Shown here: positions 20,780 through 31,680 of the stretch, piece after piece
Numbering within the stretch: position 1 is the stretch's first letter
Layout: every line of letters starts with the position of its first letter
DNA from: Mixophyes australis
Taxonomy: Eukaryota > Chordata > Amphibia > Anura > Limnodynastidae
Reading direction: 5' to 3'
Length of the DNA stretch: 64,000 nt
NCBI GenBank assembly: GCA_036250195.1
Contig: JAVHZZ010000011.1
Location: 59,400,919 to 59,464,918, forward strand
Program-made: the position numbers and the translations under genes
Notes under the pieces: generated by a model
The model's input: only the letters and a program-made list of their open reading frames with translations
What the model was told of the DNA's origin: nothing
Database searches by the model: none

Positions 20780-20945
20780 CAACTGGTCTGAATTCCACTG
20801 CACAGATGTCTGCTCCTACCTCCTCCAACTGGTCTGGATTCCACTGCACAGATGTCTGCTCCTACCTCCTCCAACTGGTCTAAATTCCACTGCACAGATG
20901 GCTGCTCCTACCTCCTCCAACTGGTCTGAATTCCACTGCACAGAT
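20780..20945. repeat. 42-bp minisatellite, about 4 units
   Basis: Units contain CCTCCAACTGGTCTGAATTC followed by CACTGCACAGATG. The complementary motif GTGGAATTCTGACCAGTTG occurs at the start of the minisatellite tail of the other hAT (42112-42130), so the two arrays are related. Confidence 0.85.
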
Positions 20946-21272
20946 GGCGGACACCGGATGCACGTCTAACACCAACATATCTGTTAAGGCCGCAGTTATC
21001 CGCTTTGCCATAGAATGACTACTGTCGTACTTTGTGCTCATGGCAAACGACTGTTGGACGGTCACATAATGCCAAAAAAAGAGGTGTAAGATGGAATTGT
21101 CCTTGGGCCCTCCCATCCACCCTTATGTTGTTGAAATTGGACATGCACACTTTAACAAACCAATCATTTCAGCGAAAGGGCCTACCAAACAACTGTGGCT
21201 GAAATGATTTGTTTGTTTGGGCCCCCACACCAAAAAAGCTATTCAACTCTCCCTGTACAAACTAAACTGGCT

Positions 21273-21560
21273 CTACTGAGGCAAGATTGTGTCCTCATCC
21301 TCATCCTCTGATTCCTCTCCCCCTTCAGTGTGTACTTCCTCATCCTCACACATTATCAATTCGTCCCCGCTGGACTCCACAACCACAGGTCCCTCTGTAG
21401 TATCTGGAGGCCAGTGCTGTACTTGATTGAGGAATTGATAATTCATTTTTATGAACATCATTTTTTCAACGTTCTGCGGAAGCAACCTCCTTCGCCGCTC
21501 ACTGACCAGGTTCCCAGCTGCACTAAAAACTCTTTCGGAGTAAACACTGGAGGGGGGACA
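21273..21560 (-). pseudogene. hAT transposase C-terminal remnant
   Basis: The minus strand encodes NVEKMMFIKMNYQFLN followed by an acidic tail. This nearly matches NVEKMMFIKMNNQFLN at the end of the hAT transposase at 41460-41540. Only the end of the dimerisation domain survives. Confidence 0.75.
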
Positions 21561-21574
21561 ACTCAGGTAACTTG

Positions 21575-21893
21575 GGACTGCACAAACAATGAATGTAGTA
21601 ATAGAAATAGCAGTTCCTCTTTTTTGGAACTACAGAAACAATGAACGTAGTAATAGAAATGGCAGTTCCTCTTTTTTGGGACTGCACAAACAATGAACGT
21701 AGTAATAGAAATGTCAGTTCCTCTTTTTTGGGACTGCACAAACAATGAACGTAGTAATAGAAATGGCAGTTACTCTTTTTTGGGACTACAGAAACAATGA
21801 ACGTAGTAATAGGAATGGCAGTTCCTCTTTTTTGGGACTGCACAAACAATGAATGTAGTAATAGAAATGGCAGTTCCTCTTTTTTGGGACTGC
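21575..21893. repeat. 51-bp minisatellite, about 6 units
   Basis: The unit contains AATGAACGTAGTAATAGAAA then TGGCAGTTCCTC and TTTTTTGGGACTGCACAAAC. Units differ at a few positions. Minus-strand ORFs here (21523-21933) simply translate the array. Confidence 0.9.
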
Positions 21894-22060
21894 AAGAATA
21901 TATTGCTCTATAATATTTTTTATACTTTTTCAATTATTTTTTTATATATTTTTTTTTTGGCTAATTAACAAATTGCTATGGACTTATCAGAAACAAATAC
22001 AAGACAAAAGCACCACTGGACTCAGCAGCACAGACACTGGCCAAAGCACCACTGGAATCA

Positions 22061-22205
22061 GCAGGACAGAGCACTGGAAAAAGTACTACTGGACTCAGCA
22101 GGACAAAGCACCACTTGACTAAAGTAATCAGCAGGACAGAGCACTGGACAAAGTACTTATAGACTCAGCAGGACAAAGCACCACTTGACTAAAGTAATCA
22201 GCAGG
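22061..22205. repeat. Two direct repeats of about 66 bp
   Basis: The block running from CAGCAGGACAGAGCACTGGA through ACTTGACTAAAGTAAT occurs twice in tandem with few differences, near the right end of the hAT derivative. Confidence 0.75.
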
Positions 22206-23178
22206 ACAGAGCACATCAACCTCCCTCTTCAGTAACCACAGGGAGAATGAAGATGGCGGCCACGAGCGGGGCATTTATGAGATCCGAGTCTAGCGAGATC
22301 CAACGCGAGACTTGGATGTCATAGCCTTGTTTTGCATTCCTTGGGCGGCCGGAAGTACCCGAACAGTGCTCGGATCCCGTCGGATCCGCACTGTTCGGGT
22401 GGGCTCGGATTACCGAAATCCGAGCCCGCTCATCTCTAGTTTTAACCAGCAACCTGTAAAATAATGTGTTTATATTTTGTAAATCTTCTTATTTTCTGAG
22501 TTCAGAAAAATGTTGCACTATTTACAGTCTCTTACACTTCTGTTACGTGTACCCTGCACACATCAGAAATTGAGTGTGTACATTGTGGGGGATGCAAAAT
22601 TCATCTATACTTGAACTTAAATAAATGTTGTTTAACTTAAACACCAAAAATCTGTCTGTCCTGCCTGTAAAACAATATTATACTGAATGTAAAAAAATTA
22701 GCACTATTGGTACTTACGCATTGCCACCTGTCTGACACTTAACACTTATTATTAAAAGTTGCACATGAGCAGAACTCATTACCCTTTGCTCAGAAAAAGC
22801 AAAGAAATATGGGTTATTTTTACACATTACACCATTAAAAAAAAACAAAAACACCACTGTGCAAAATGAAAAAAAAAAAAAAAAAAAATTATGTTCACGC
22901 ATGCTGTTGGAGCAATCTCGCCCCTTTTATTTTGGTCGTTTGAATGGGGCTTTTCCGGTGGTTTGACAAACCCCTCAATAGTAAATCCGGCTGTTTGTAT
23001 GTTCAACATTGTTCAAATCATGATGGCGGTTTGTAAAGTAGTGGTTTAGGAAAAAGTAATTTCTGGCCGTTTGGACGGCGGTTTTGCCTTTAGTAAATCC
23101 GGCGATGGCTAAACCGCCGGTAAACTAGCCGAAAATCGGTGGTTTTAGCAACATGCCTGTTAGTAAATCTAGCCCCAA

Positions 23179-23860
23179 GTCTCTCCAACCCTCCTCATTG
23201 GCTCGATTCAGTTTAGCTTGTTTGCTCTGATCAGACGCTTCTGTTACACTCAGCCTCTCCTGCACCTGCTCAACACTCTTACAAAATGGCACATTCCCCT
23301 TCTCTTGGGGAAAGCTCCTATTTATGCTCTCCCTCCTCTAATTTGCACCAGAACTGACATTTTGTGGAAGTCTATGGGTGGCACCATTTTGTTACGCTGC
23401 AGGGGTCACATTTGTGAAATATAGCATTTTTACCTTGGTGGGTGTCCTCTCCTTACTTTTCACAAGCATCCAAAGATACTATACACTTTTTTTCTGCTCC
23501 ACTGTTTTTAGAAATCAGTGCCAGCTTCTACTTCTTTTTGGTCCCTCCTTCTCTGTTCTCTGGCAAATTGTCCTGTGAAACAATATATCAATGTTTTATT
23601 GTTTGTCACTTGTATTTTATAATCGGGGATTGCATTATATTGACAAGAAAGCAAAAGTACATTTTAGAAACTAAAGATATACAAATCACTATAAAATGTT
23701 TGTGTTTTAGACTCTGTAATAATGACATATAATATTTAAAAAAAAGTTGAGGTTCTTAGTGCCAATTTTCAATCCATTGTGAATGCCATCTGAATGTGGT
23801 CAACTTGTCGCAGTAGGGAGAAGGAACATATAAAATAAAATGCAACATAAACTGAGGTTT
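23179..23860. other. Unassigned flank between Harbinger and Ngaro
   Basis: No gene, terminal repeat or family motif is recognised. The short plus-strand ORFs (23218-23732) overlap in different frames and look random. Confidence 0.5.
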
Positions 23861-24025
23861 GGAAAGTGGGGTCATCAGCCTAAACGTATTTAAAATCACG
23901 TGGGTGAGTGATTAGGTGTTTAGCCTATGGGCTGCTTTTACCGGTTAACCAATAGGGCAGAGGAGGGGGTAGTCTGGTTTTATATAGGTGAAAGTTCTCC
24001 ACCATTTCCCCCTCTCTGCTTCCGG
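23861..24025 (+). repeat. Ngaro A1 repeat
   Basis: The stretch GGAAAGTGGGGTCATCAGCC... to ...CTGCTTCCGGA recurs at 31463-31629 (A2) with only a few substitutions. It contains TATATAG near 23975, so it may hold the element promoter. Confidence 0.85.
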
Positions 24026-24301
24026 ATTTCGTGGAGTCAGGCTGAGTATCTTTCAAGTGTCTAGCTAAAGTTGTTTTGCTTACTGAATTTGTATTTCACC
24101 TCCGTTTCTGTTTCCTTCTGTTTTTTCCCCTTTTATCCTTTGTTTCCTGCCCTCTTTATCTCCCTTCTCTTCCTTCCTTCCTCGTTTTATCCGTTCTCCC
24201 TTTTCCCTTTCTCCCCCTCTCCCTCCATCTCCCTCCCTCCCTTCCCCACCCTCTCCCTGATCCTTTTTTCTCCTTGTATTATTTGCTCACCTTCATCGGG
24301 T

Positions 24302-26503
24302 ATGTCCTGTCCTAGCCGTGTGCGGAGCGTAACGGCTAGATTCAGAGATGAGGTCTCCGGCGGTAGGTCTGCCCCGTCAGCGTCCCCTGGATCCTCTGCG
24401 CCTGCGCGGTCCCTGCAAGTTGGCGGCGTGTCCGCCAAGGGTATCCGCAGCGCGTCCCTCTCTCCTGGGCCTCACCTTTGCTGTAATAGGGGTCGGCGTT
24501 TAAACATTCCCGCGGGTAGTGCGGTAGGGGCGGCAGTTGAGGCGGCACTAGTGGGGCCAGATCCCATCGCTGGGGGGGAGCGGGAGGGGGTGTCATGGCG
24601 GGGGTCGGCCAGCAAGTTCCCATTCCTCCAGCGTCCTCCCGTCCGCCCATTCAGTCCCCGACAGGAGGGGGTATTTTCTGGGCCTGGGAAGCAGGTAGTC
24701 AGAGGGATCCCCTTCCAGCTAGAGGGCAGGGGGCGGTGTCTCCTTATAGGGGCTTGGGGCCTGTGCTATGGGACCCCATTGTTCCTGAGGTGAGTGTAGG
24801 GAGGCAGCATGGATCTCTGGTTAGGGGGGAGAGGGGAGCGGGCTTTTCAGGGTTGGAGCTAGGAGTTGCCATGGGGCCTTGGGACAGCGGGGTGAGGGGG
24901 GTTTAGCAATAGGGTTTGTCCTTCCCTATGGTTCCTCCAGCAAGAGACAGGGTGAGTATGGATGGCAGCAGTTTTTGCCCCCCCTTGTGTTAGGGTCTGA
25001 GTCGAGCACTAGGGCCCCTTTTCATGTAGGGGAGGGGAGTTGTACAGCGGTGTTGGTTTCCCATTTCCTGGTCAGGGGTCAGCCTTTCCTGAGGTGGTTC
25101 GACCGCACTCTCTAACCGGCGTGGTGATCGGGGAATCATGGAGGTTGCCATATCCGCCTGCACGGGGGAGTTTTATGTCTAATGCTCCAGGGGTAGTTTC
25201 ACCTCATTATCCCGTCCCATCGGGGATTTATAATCATTATTATTCGGTACCTTTGAGACAGGTAGGAGAGCAAACAAAGGATCCCAAAGGTTCTGGCCGT
25301 GCTGTACCCCCCGCTCCAGGTTTCATTGGGGCTGAACTGGGGCGAGGGGGCTTTGGGCCAAGTGGTGCTGGTGGAGGCCCTGATAGGGACGCTGGTCAGT
25401 CTGGTGTTGTTGCTAACGTGCCTCTGTTTTCAGATTCCCAAAGGCTTATGGACAGGTCATCGTCACAGACATCGGGAATGATGGGGCCTGGGGCAGAGAG
25501 CCAGACGGAGGTCCCGGCTGAGAGTCAGGAGTTGCCCGCAGTGGTTCCCGCCAGAGTGGTCAGGGGATCGGAACCGCAGCAGTCAGGCATCATAGAGGCG
25601 GAAGCGGCACCAGGACCTTCCGGAACGTCTGGATCAGGGCAGCAGACAGAGCAGACCTCTGGCGGTGAGTTGTTGGATGTCGGTTTGTCACACCAGCTTA
25701 CACATAGTCCGCCAATGTCTTCCACTGATGAGGATTCTCCCTCTTCTTCGGGGGAGGGTCCTCGGAAGTTGATCAAAATACTCAATACGCATTTTAGTAA
25801 AGCTAGATCTCAGGGTGACAGGAGGGGAGCGCCAGCAAAGTTGGTAGCATCTAAGGCCCCCATGGTGCAGTGCAAAAACACCGCCCTGCTTGCAGGTATA
25901 CGGGCCTGCATTAGGGATAGGATTAAGAAAGGATGGTTTGTGAGCATGTTTGAAATTACGAAAACGGCAAAGAAAGAGTTTGATGCGGCCTGCGCTAAAG
26001 GCGGCATAGGTGAAGATGCATATAAAACCTTCCCTAAGTGGGTGGCTGGGTATTGTTCCTTCGCTGCATGCTACATTGATACTAGACCAGAGGCGTATGA
26101 GGAAGTTTGGAAATATTTGCACCTCATAAACGAGATGTTTAGTAATGACCGCCCGGGGACTTGGCTCAAATATGATGAGTTGTTCCGGGAGAGAGTTGAT
26201 GCTCAGGTTAACATGCCTTTAGGGGTCAAAGACGTAGAAATTTGGATGCAACTTAATTGGGCTAGTTTAGTTTTCGGCGCAGGGACGCAAGGGAATCGGT
26301 TTCTGCAAGGGGGGAGACGTGGGGCTCCCCAGTTTAATAAAAACAGATGCTTCACGTTTAACAACTCTGCGTGCGGGAGGGGGGAAGCGTGTCGCTATAG
26401 ACATAATTGCACATATTGCCGAAGACCACATTCTGCCAAAGAGTGTCCGAGGAGTGGCCCCGGTCTCGACAGAGGCCACGGAAACGACGGTAATGTTGGT
26501 TAA
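24302..26503 (+). pseudogene. Ngaro gag-like ORF with CCCH and CCHC zinc fingers
   Basis: An ATG at 24302 opens a Ser/Pro/Gly-rich N-terminal part ending at 24793. The same frame reopens before 25040 and runs to 26503 (487 codons). Stops and probable indels lie between. The last part has an alpha-helical core (KKGWFVSMFEITKTAKKEFD; WVAGYCSFAACYIDTRP), then a CCCH-like finger (C-x7-C-x5-C-x3-H, ending CRYRH) and a CCHC knuckle (CTYCRRPHSAKEC). The tandem of fingers fits the gag protein of Ngaro and DIRS elements, which packages element RNA. Confidence 0.75.
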
Positions 26504-27630
26504 AGCTCCTTCCCCTATTCGTAATGAAGTTCTAGAGCGATGGCTCAGGCTATACCCGGACGCCGAACCGGCTGCATTTCTCATTTTGTCACGGCTTCCG
26601 GCTGCCGATTGGGTCAGCGATTAACGCGAGGGCCGCTAGAAATCTGAAGTCAGCTTATATTTACCCGGAGGTTCTTGACGAAAAGATTTGCGGGGAGATC
26701 GGGCTGGGGCGCATGATTGGCCCCATCAGCTCCTCCCCCATGGCGGATCTAGTTATCTCCCCGGTAGGGATTGTTCCAAAAAAGGCCCCCGGTAAGTTCC
26801 GCTTAATTCAACACTTGTCACACACAGTGGGAGGTTCAGTCAATGACGCGATTGATCAGGACATTAGCTCGGTGGTCTATCAGTCATTTGAAGAGGCTCT
26901 GGGGTTGGTTAGGCAGTTTGGCGCGGGCGCCCTCATGGCGAAATTAGATATCGAATCCGCTTTTAGATTACTTCCCCTACACCCCGATTCTTTCAAGTAC
27001 ATGGGGTTTCAAATTAAAGGAGAATATTTCATAGATAGATGTCTGCCCATGGGTTGTTCTCTGTCATGTGCTTCCTTTGAGTCATTTAGTTCTTTCCTTC
27101 ACTGGGCGATTCAAGCAGGGACAAGACATGACGGTATTGCTCATTACCTCGATGATTTTTTGTTTGTGGGCCCGGCTGAGTCATCCTCGTGTTCGGACAC
27201 TTTATTTTCCGCGCAGGCTCTGTTCTCTATCATGGGGGTTCCGGTAGCGCGAGACAAGACGGAAGGTCCGACTACATGTTTGTCCTTCCTAGGGATAGAG
27301 ATAGACTCGGTGGCGGGATGCTGTCGGTTGCCAGCAGATAAAATTTTAAAACTGGGGGTGATGATTTCCGAGGCTTTGTCTATTTCCTCCCTTAAATTGA
27401 AACAAGTTCAGCCGCTCTTAGGACTGTTTAATTTTGCATGCAGGGTTATTCCGATGGGTACTATCTTTTGCAGGAAGCTGCAGCTTTCCACAGCAGGTAG
27501 GAACAGGCCTCATGCTCTCATTAAACTACAAGAGGAGATCAGGCAGGACTTGATGGTGTGGACATCTTTCCTGGGGAGATTTAACGGTATTAGAATTTGG
27601 CCTTCCCCCCTATTTCCACGAGGGATTTAG
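26504..27630 (+). pseudogene. Ngaro reverse transcriptase
   Basis: The longest open part is 26713-27630 (305 codons). Homologous residues begin upstream near 26510 in another frame, with a frameshift near 26590. Motifs include SPVGIVPKKAPGKFRLI, AKLDIESAFRLLP with the first catalytic Asp (about residue 79 of the open part), CLPMGCSLSCASFE, and YLDDFLFVG (145-153) with the Asp pair intact. FLGIEID follows in the thumb region. The frame ends by a frameshift near 27600 before RNase H. This is the DIRS/Ngaro type of RT. Confidence 0.88.
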
Positions 27631-27793
27631 AATTGTTCACAGATGCAGCGGGGTCTAAGGGTTTTGGAGCATACTTTCAGGGTGAGTGGTGCGCATCTCC
27701 TTGGCCACAGAAGTGGGTTGAAGGAGATTTGATAAAAAATTTGCTCGCTTTGGAGTTGTTTCCCATTATTGTGGCCTTGGAGTTGTGGGCGTC
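27597..27793 (+). pseudogene. Ngaro RNase H, N-terminal part
   Basis: The frame continues as LELFTDAAGSKGFGAYF..., with the catalytic Asp in FTDA, and EWCASPWP..., then ALELFPIIVALELWA with the catalytic Glu. It is cut at 27793 by the solo LTR and resumes at 28931. Confidence 0.8.
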
Positions 27794-28925
27794 TGTCACT
27801 CAACGGACCGTGAGTGCCTCTACACTGGTGCGAGGTTCTCCATCTTTTCTACCTACACCTGTGTGGAATCGTGGCCGCTCGCTATCCTGCCATCTGCGCA
27901 TGCGCAGGACCCGCTATTAACTTCACCTGTCCATGGAGGTGATTGACAGATCAATCACCCCACCCTATTTGAGGCACCTGCAACCCTAGGTAGGGGCCTG
28001 ATCTTGAAGTCTCATTCCCTGTGAAACTTCTATAGGTGTGTGCAGATCCCAAACTCGTTTGTACAGTTTCCAAACTGTGTGCAGCTTTCTCCTACTACAG
28101 CTTCCACGCTGCTTCCCTGCTCAACTCAGCGGCGGTTCCCATACCGCTACAACGCTATCACCCCGCTGATCGTGTCACAGCTTCCACACTGCTCCCGGCT
28201 CCACTCAGCAGCGGTCCTCTTACCGCTCCAACGCTGACACTCTGCTGATCATGTTACAGCTTCCACGTTGCTTCCCTGCTCAACTCAGCGGCGGTTCCCA
28301 TACCGCTACAACGCTTCACCTCTCAGCTGATTCCGGATCTACACAACTGGGTATGCTCTACTAACTATTGGCTATTACCTATTTTGCTCACATACCAGTT
28401 GCATCCATTGTTGTTTGTTGCGCAGGGTACAGGTACCCATATAGACTGTGTTTCTGCATTGCTTCAGTTAGGACAAGCCTTTACTCAAGCTCGATATCTC
28501 CTCACGCTACAACTTGGTGTCATTGTGCATAATCTGCTGTGATCAGCTTCTCACCTACACCTGGACCCGTTTCCTCACCATAGCGGTGGTACTACTTGCT
28601 GCATGCAGACCACCGACTACCCTGCTACATACCTGCACCAATTCTATTCTTCCCATCAGAGCAGTTGTACAACTTGCTGTACGCAGACCACTGACTCCTC
28701 CTCTACCTACCATCACCGATCCACGTCCACTCCTCGTGTCTACATTATCTTCAGTCTCCAGTTTACAGCTCCAAGTCATTGATTTCCTCAGACTATCTCT
28801 ACTCTCCTGCTATTGTGTCGCTCCAATCATTCACCTGCCTGCTTTGAGGTGCGTGCCATATCCCCGCCTCTCCAGCAGAGTTCCATCTGGTGAAACTCGG
28901 GTAGCAACTCCTAGTGCCCGTGACA
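27794..28925. mobile_element. Solo LTR inserted in Ngaro RNase H
   Basis: The block begins TGTCAC and ends GTGACA, so it has the TG...CA termini of an LTR. It is flanked by GCGTC (27789-27793) and GCGCC (28926-28930), a 5-bp TSD with one change. Removing it with one TSD copy restores the RNase H reading LWAPQLRGHNV. It is 1132 bp and has no coding capacity. A roughly 60-bp motif with CAGCTTCCAC.CTGCT and AACTCAGCGGCGGTTC recurs about three times (28098-28310). The orientation and the parent family (Gypsy or retroviral) are unknown. Confidence 0.85.
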
Positions 28926-28930
28926 GCGCC

Positions 28931-29225
28931 TCAGCTTAGGGGTCATAATGTGTCCTTTTGGTTCCACAATTTGGGAGTGGTTCAGGCAATTAATCGCCAG
29001 AGTGCATCGTCCAGACCAGCGATGAACTTATTGCGGGTGCTGGTGCTTCGTTGCTTGGATCATGACATAAATTTTCGTGCCAAACATGTCCCGGGGGTAG
29101 AGAATCGTATTGCTGATGCTCTTTCTCGCTTTGATTGGGGACGGTTTAGATTACTGGCTCCAGGGGCTAATCCCGTAGGTATAGCATGTCCATCTTATAT
29201 TTGGCAGATGGTCGGTCCGGCTTAA
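28931..29225 (+). pseudogene. Ngaro RNase H, C-terminal part
   Basis: The sequence QLRGHNVSFWFHNLGVVQAI follows, where the Asp normally found before the N (DN) is replaced by His. It continues with HVPGVENRIADALSRF, the end of the RNase H domain. The frame is continuous with the recombinase region, although the next ORF (29186) is in another frame. Confidence 0.8.
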
Positions 29226-30093
29226 GGTTTTTGGCTGAAGCGGCCATAGCTCCCTCTACATTGAAGGCTTATCGGTTGGCGTGGAAGCGCTGGGAGAGTT
29301 ATTTGACATCTTCTGGCAGGAAGTTATCAGGCAATGGTTTGGACATGGAGGAGTTTATGTTTGGATGCTATCAGGATGGGCTTAGTAAAGCGTCCATGTC
29401 ATCTACGATAGCAGGTATATCCTTTATGGCTAGGGTTCGGGGGCTAACTGATCCTACAAAATCTTTTCTGGTCAAGAAAGCCCTGAAAGGTTGGGCTAGG
29501 TTGCACCCCGTACCAAGAGATCACAGGCGTCCCATAGATACGTTGTTGTTGGCCCAGTTGCTGGGAATTTTGCCAGAGATCTTTTTGAGACTTCCCTTTT
29601 CAGCGCAGCTTTTTCCATGGCTTTTCATGGGGCTTTGAGAGTAGGGGAGTTGGTTGCGCAGTCCAAGAATTAGTTAGGGTCGGCCATTTTAACTAAAAAT
29701 GTCATTTTAAATTCAGATACTATTCAAATTAGGATTGCCCGGTCTAAAACAGATCAATTGGGAGTTGGTCACTGGTTAACGTTAGCAAGGCAGGTGGACA
29801 GGGTTATTTGTCCAGTCAGGCTTTGCCACGAGTTATCGGAGTCACGCCCGCAGCAAGCGGAAGCTTGGTTAGTTCCCAAGGACAGTTCCTTGGTTACCAA
29901 GTTTCAATTCCATGCCATTATGTGCAAAGCTTTGGAGGGTTTGGGTTTACCTTCCTCTGAATTCGGTACACATTCCTTTCGTATTGGCGCAGCGACAGCG
30001 GCAGCATTAGGTGGAGCTTCAAGTTCAGCTATACAGGCACTGGGTAGATGGAAATCCAGTTGTTATAAGAGATACATTAGACCTGATGTTTAA
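29186..30093 (+). pseudogene. Ngaro tyrosine recombinase
   Basis: The N-terminal SAM-like domain starts near STLKAYRLAWKRWESYL (29250). The catalytic domain has the first Arg in HGALRVGEL (29622-29650, other frame), HSFRIG near 29970 (H-x-x-R) and GRWKSSCYKRYIRP at the end with the Tyr nucleophile. A frameshift near 29600 and a TAG at 29669 interrupt it. The enzyme would integrate circular element DNA by site-specific strand exchange without making a TSD. Confidence 0.87.
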
Positions 30094-30427
30094 CCATGTT
30101 TGTTTGCTTCCTTTTTATGCAGTTTCTCCTTTTCTTCACTTTCTCTTCTCAGGTGGTAGACCCAGGGGCTAGCTGCTCGCCGCTATTTGCGGGTGCGTGA
30201 AGGGCTTTTTCCCACCGGGTTTTCACCTTCACCTGGGTCGCTGCCTTTCCTTTTCCGTTCTATTTAATGTTGGAATTAAAATCACCCCTTCTTATCCAGG
30301 TTTGCTTCATTGGCGTTTTTATTAGGTTTATTATGAGGTTAGGCCTTTGGACATCTTTAATAGTTGTTTTACTTTTGTTAGTACTTTTATTATACATCGT
30401 AGTTCAAGTCGTTGATTTCTTTTAGGG

Positions 30428-31015
30428 GTGGATGCCAGAAAATTGTCGGTGTGGTTTTTGGGACACTCCTATGTCTATTGGGCCAGCAGGCATACGTTTG
30501 TGCGTTCTTGTCCGTGGTTTCCGGTGAATGCTGAGGTTGTTTGGATAGGCCACCGGGGTATTAGATGGATGGAGTTTTTGTTGGTCCTAACTATGGAGAT
30601 CGCTGTGCGTGGAGTTCCCGATATTCTTGTGGTCCACTTCGGTGGTAATGATGTTGGACAAATTAAATCTCTGGAACTTATAATAAAAATTTGTGATGAC
30701 ATTTTGGCGGTCACTGTTAATTGGCCGTCTATTACCCTCGTCTGGTCGTATATTGTGCCCCGCAGGAAATGGAGGTCTGTTATCCCCCCTATGGCTATCG
30801 CTTCGGTTGTTAGAAAAATTAATCAGGTGGCCAATAAGTTGTTTTGTGAGTCTGGGGGTTTTTCAATTTCTCATCCATTATTGAGGGCTGATTGTATCCA
30901 GCTGTTCACGATGGTGTTCATTTGTCCAACATGGGTATCATCTTTTTTATAGACCAGTTATTTTGGAAGCTTAGAGGTATTTTTAGGGCTGTTGTTGGTG
31001 GGCCGCATCTATAGT
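30428..31015 (+). pseudogene. Ngaro SGNH-hydrolase-like ORF
   Basis: Block I reads FLGHSYVYWA (GHS in place of GDS), block III is HFGGNDVG (GND), and WSYIVPRRKW follows. The printed frame ends at 30952, but after a frameshift near 30905 the sequence continues DGVHLSNMG, which is the block V Asp-x-x-His, and runs to 31015. All four SGNH blocks are therefore present, split by one indel. An accessory hydrolase ORF is a known trait of vertebrate Ngaro elements. Its substrate is unknown. Confidence 0.78.
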
Positions 31016-31031
31016 CATCCCTGCGGCGTGG

Positions 31032-31462
31032 GTGGGAGAGCAGTGCAGTCGGTAAGTTTGCATATGGTGCTTGGGTTATCTTGTCATAGGTCACTACTCC
31101 CCCTTTGGATTGTGTTGTCATCACGTGTGTTGGGTCCAGTGAATGGGACTCTGGGCCAGTATGTTTAAGGTTTTACTGGCGGTTAAAAGGAGGGTGTAGT
31201 CTTGCCGTTGGACAGATATTTTGCACCGGCCAATAGATAAGGTATGATCCTGGGTTGGTGGTACAATGGTCTGACCTTTCCACCGTTATTGGTTTTGTGT
31301 TTGCTGACTGCCCTGCTCTCGTCCGCCTTTCAGCCCCTTTAGTTTAAAATTAGTTATTTAACAAATAATTTTTTTTTCCAACATTAATCTGGTGCCGTGT
31401 CTTTATTGGTTTTAGGTGGGGTATTATGGTAAACACAAATAACTTCCACACTGTGCATTTTA
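31032..31462 (+). repeat. Ngaro B1 repeat
   Basis: The 431-bp block from GTGGGAGAGCAGTGCAG to GTGCATTTTA is repeated at 31681-32111 with about a dozen differences. The identical ORFs read on the minus strand in both copies are shadows of the repeat. Confidence 0.9.
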
Positions 31463-31629
31463 GGGAAGTGGGGCCATCAGCCTAAACGTATTTAAAATCA
31501 CGTGGGTGAGTGATTAGGTGTTTAGCCTATGGGCTGATTTTACTGGTTAACCAATAGGGCAAAGGAGGGAGGTAGTCTGGTTTTATATAGGTGAAAGTTC
31601 TCCACCATTTCCCCCTCTCTGCTTCCGGA
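31463..31629 (+). repeat. Ngaro A2 repeat
   Basis: This is a direct copy of A1 (23861-24025), directly abutting B1. The B1-A2 junction is where the circle junction is recreated in Ngaro replication models. Confidence 0.9.
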
Positions 31630-31680
31630 ATCCTCCCGCCCACCCGGCATTATTGGATAGTTATATTTGGTTTCTTTTAG

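Larger units (their letters stand above)
20210..22438. mobile_element. hAT deletion derivative nested in Harbinger
   Basis: The 8-bp repeat GTTTTAAC flanks it exactly (20202-20209 and 22439-22446). Its ends read TAGAGGTGTGCACCGG (left) and the complement of TAGAGATGAGCGGG (right). They share TAGAG but then diverge. The interior is a patchwork: a stem-loop (20735-20768), a 42-bp minisatellite (20780-20945), a short transposase C-terminal remnant on the minus strand (21273-21560), a 51-bp minisatellite (21575-21893) and two 66-bp repeats (22061-22205). There is no intact gene. The interior matches, in inverted orientation, parts of the hAT element at 39180-43361. Confidence 0.85.
17357..23175 (+). 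mobile_element. PIF-Harbinger element carrying only the Myb-like gene
   Basis: The ends are inverted repeats beginning GGGCTAGATTTACTAAC (left end, read across the nested insertion at 17357-17361/17819) and CTAGCCC (right end 23175). They are flanked by the 3-bp direct repeat CAA at 17354-17356 and 23176-23178. Both subterminal regions are rich in CGCCG motifs and repeat the GGATTTACTAA theme. Removing the two nested insertions leaves roughly 3.1 kb, which encodes a Myb/SANT-like protein. I find no DDE transposase. Harbinger elements normally encode both proteins, so this copy would need a transposase supplied in trans. Confidence 0.8.

Noticed and set aside
28036..28939. ORFs inside the Ngaro insertion
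   Set aside because: They fall within the solo LTR and partly translate its internal repeats.
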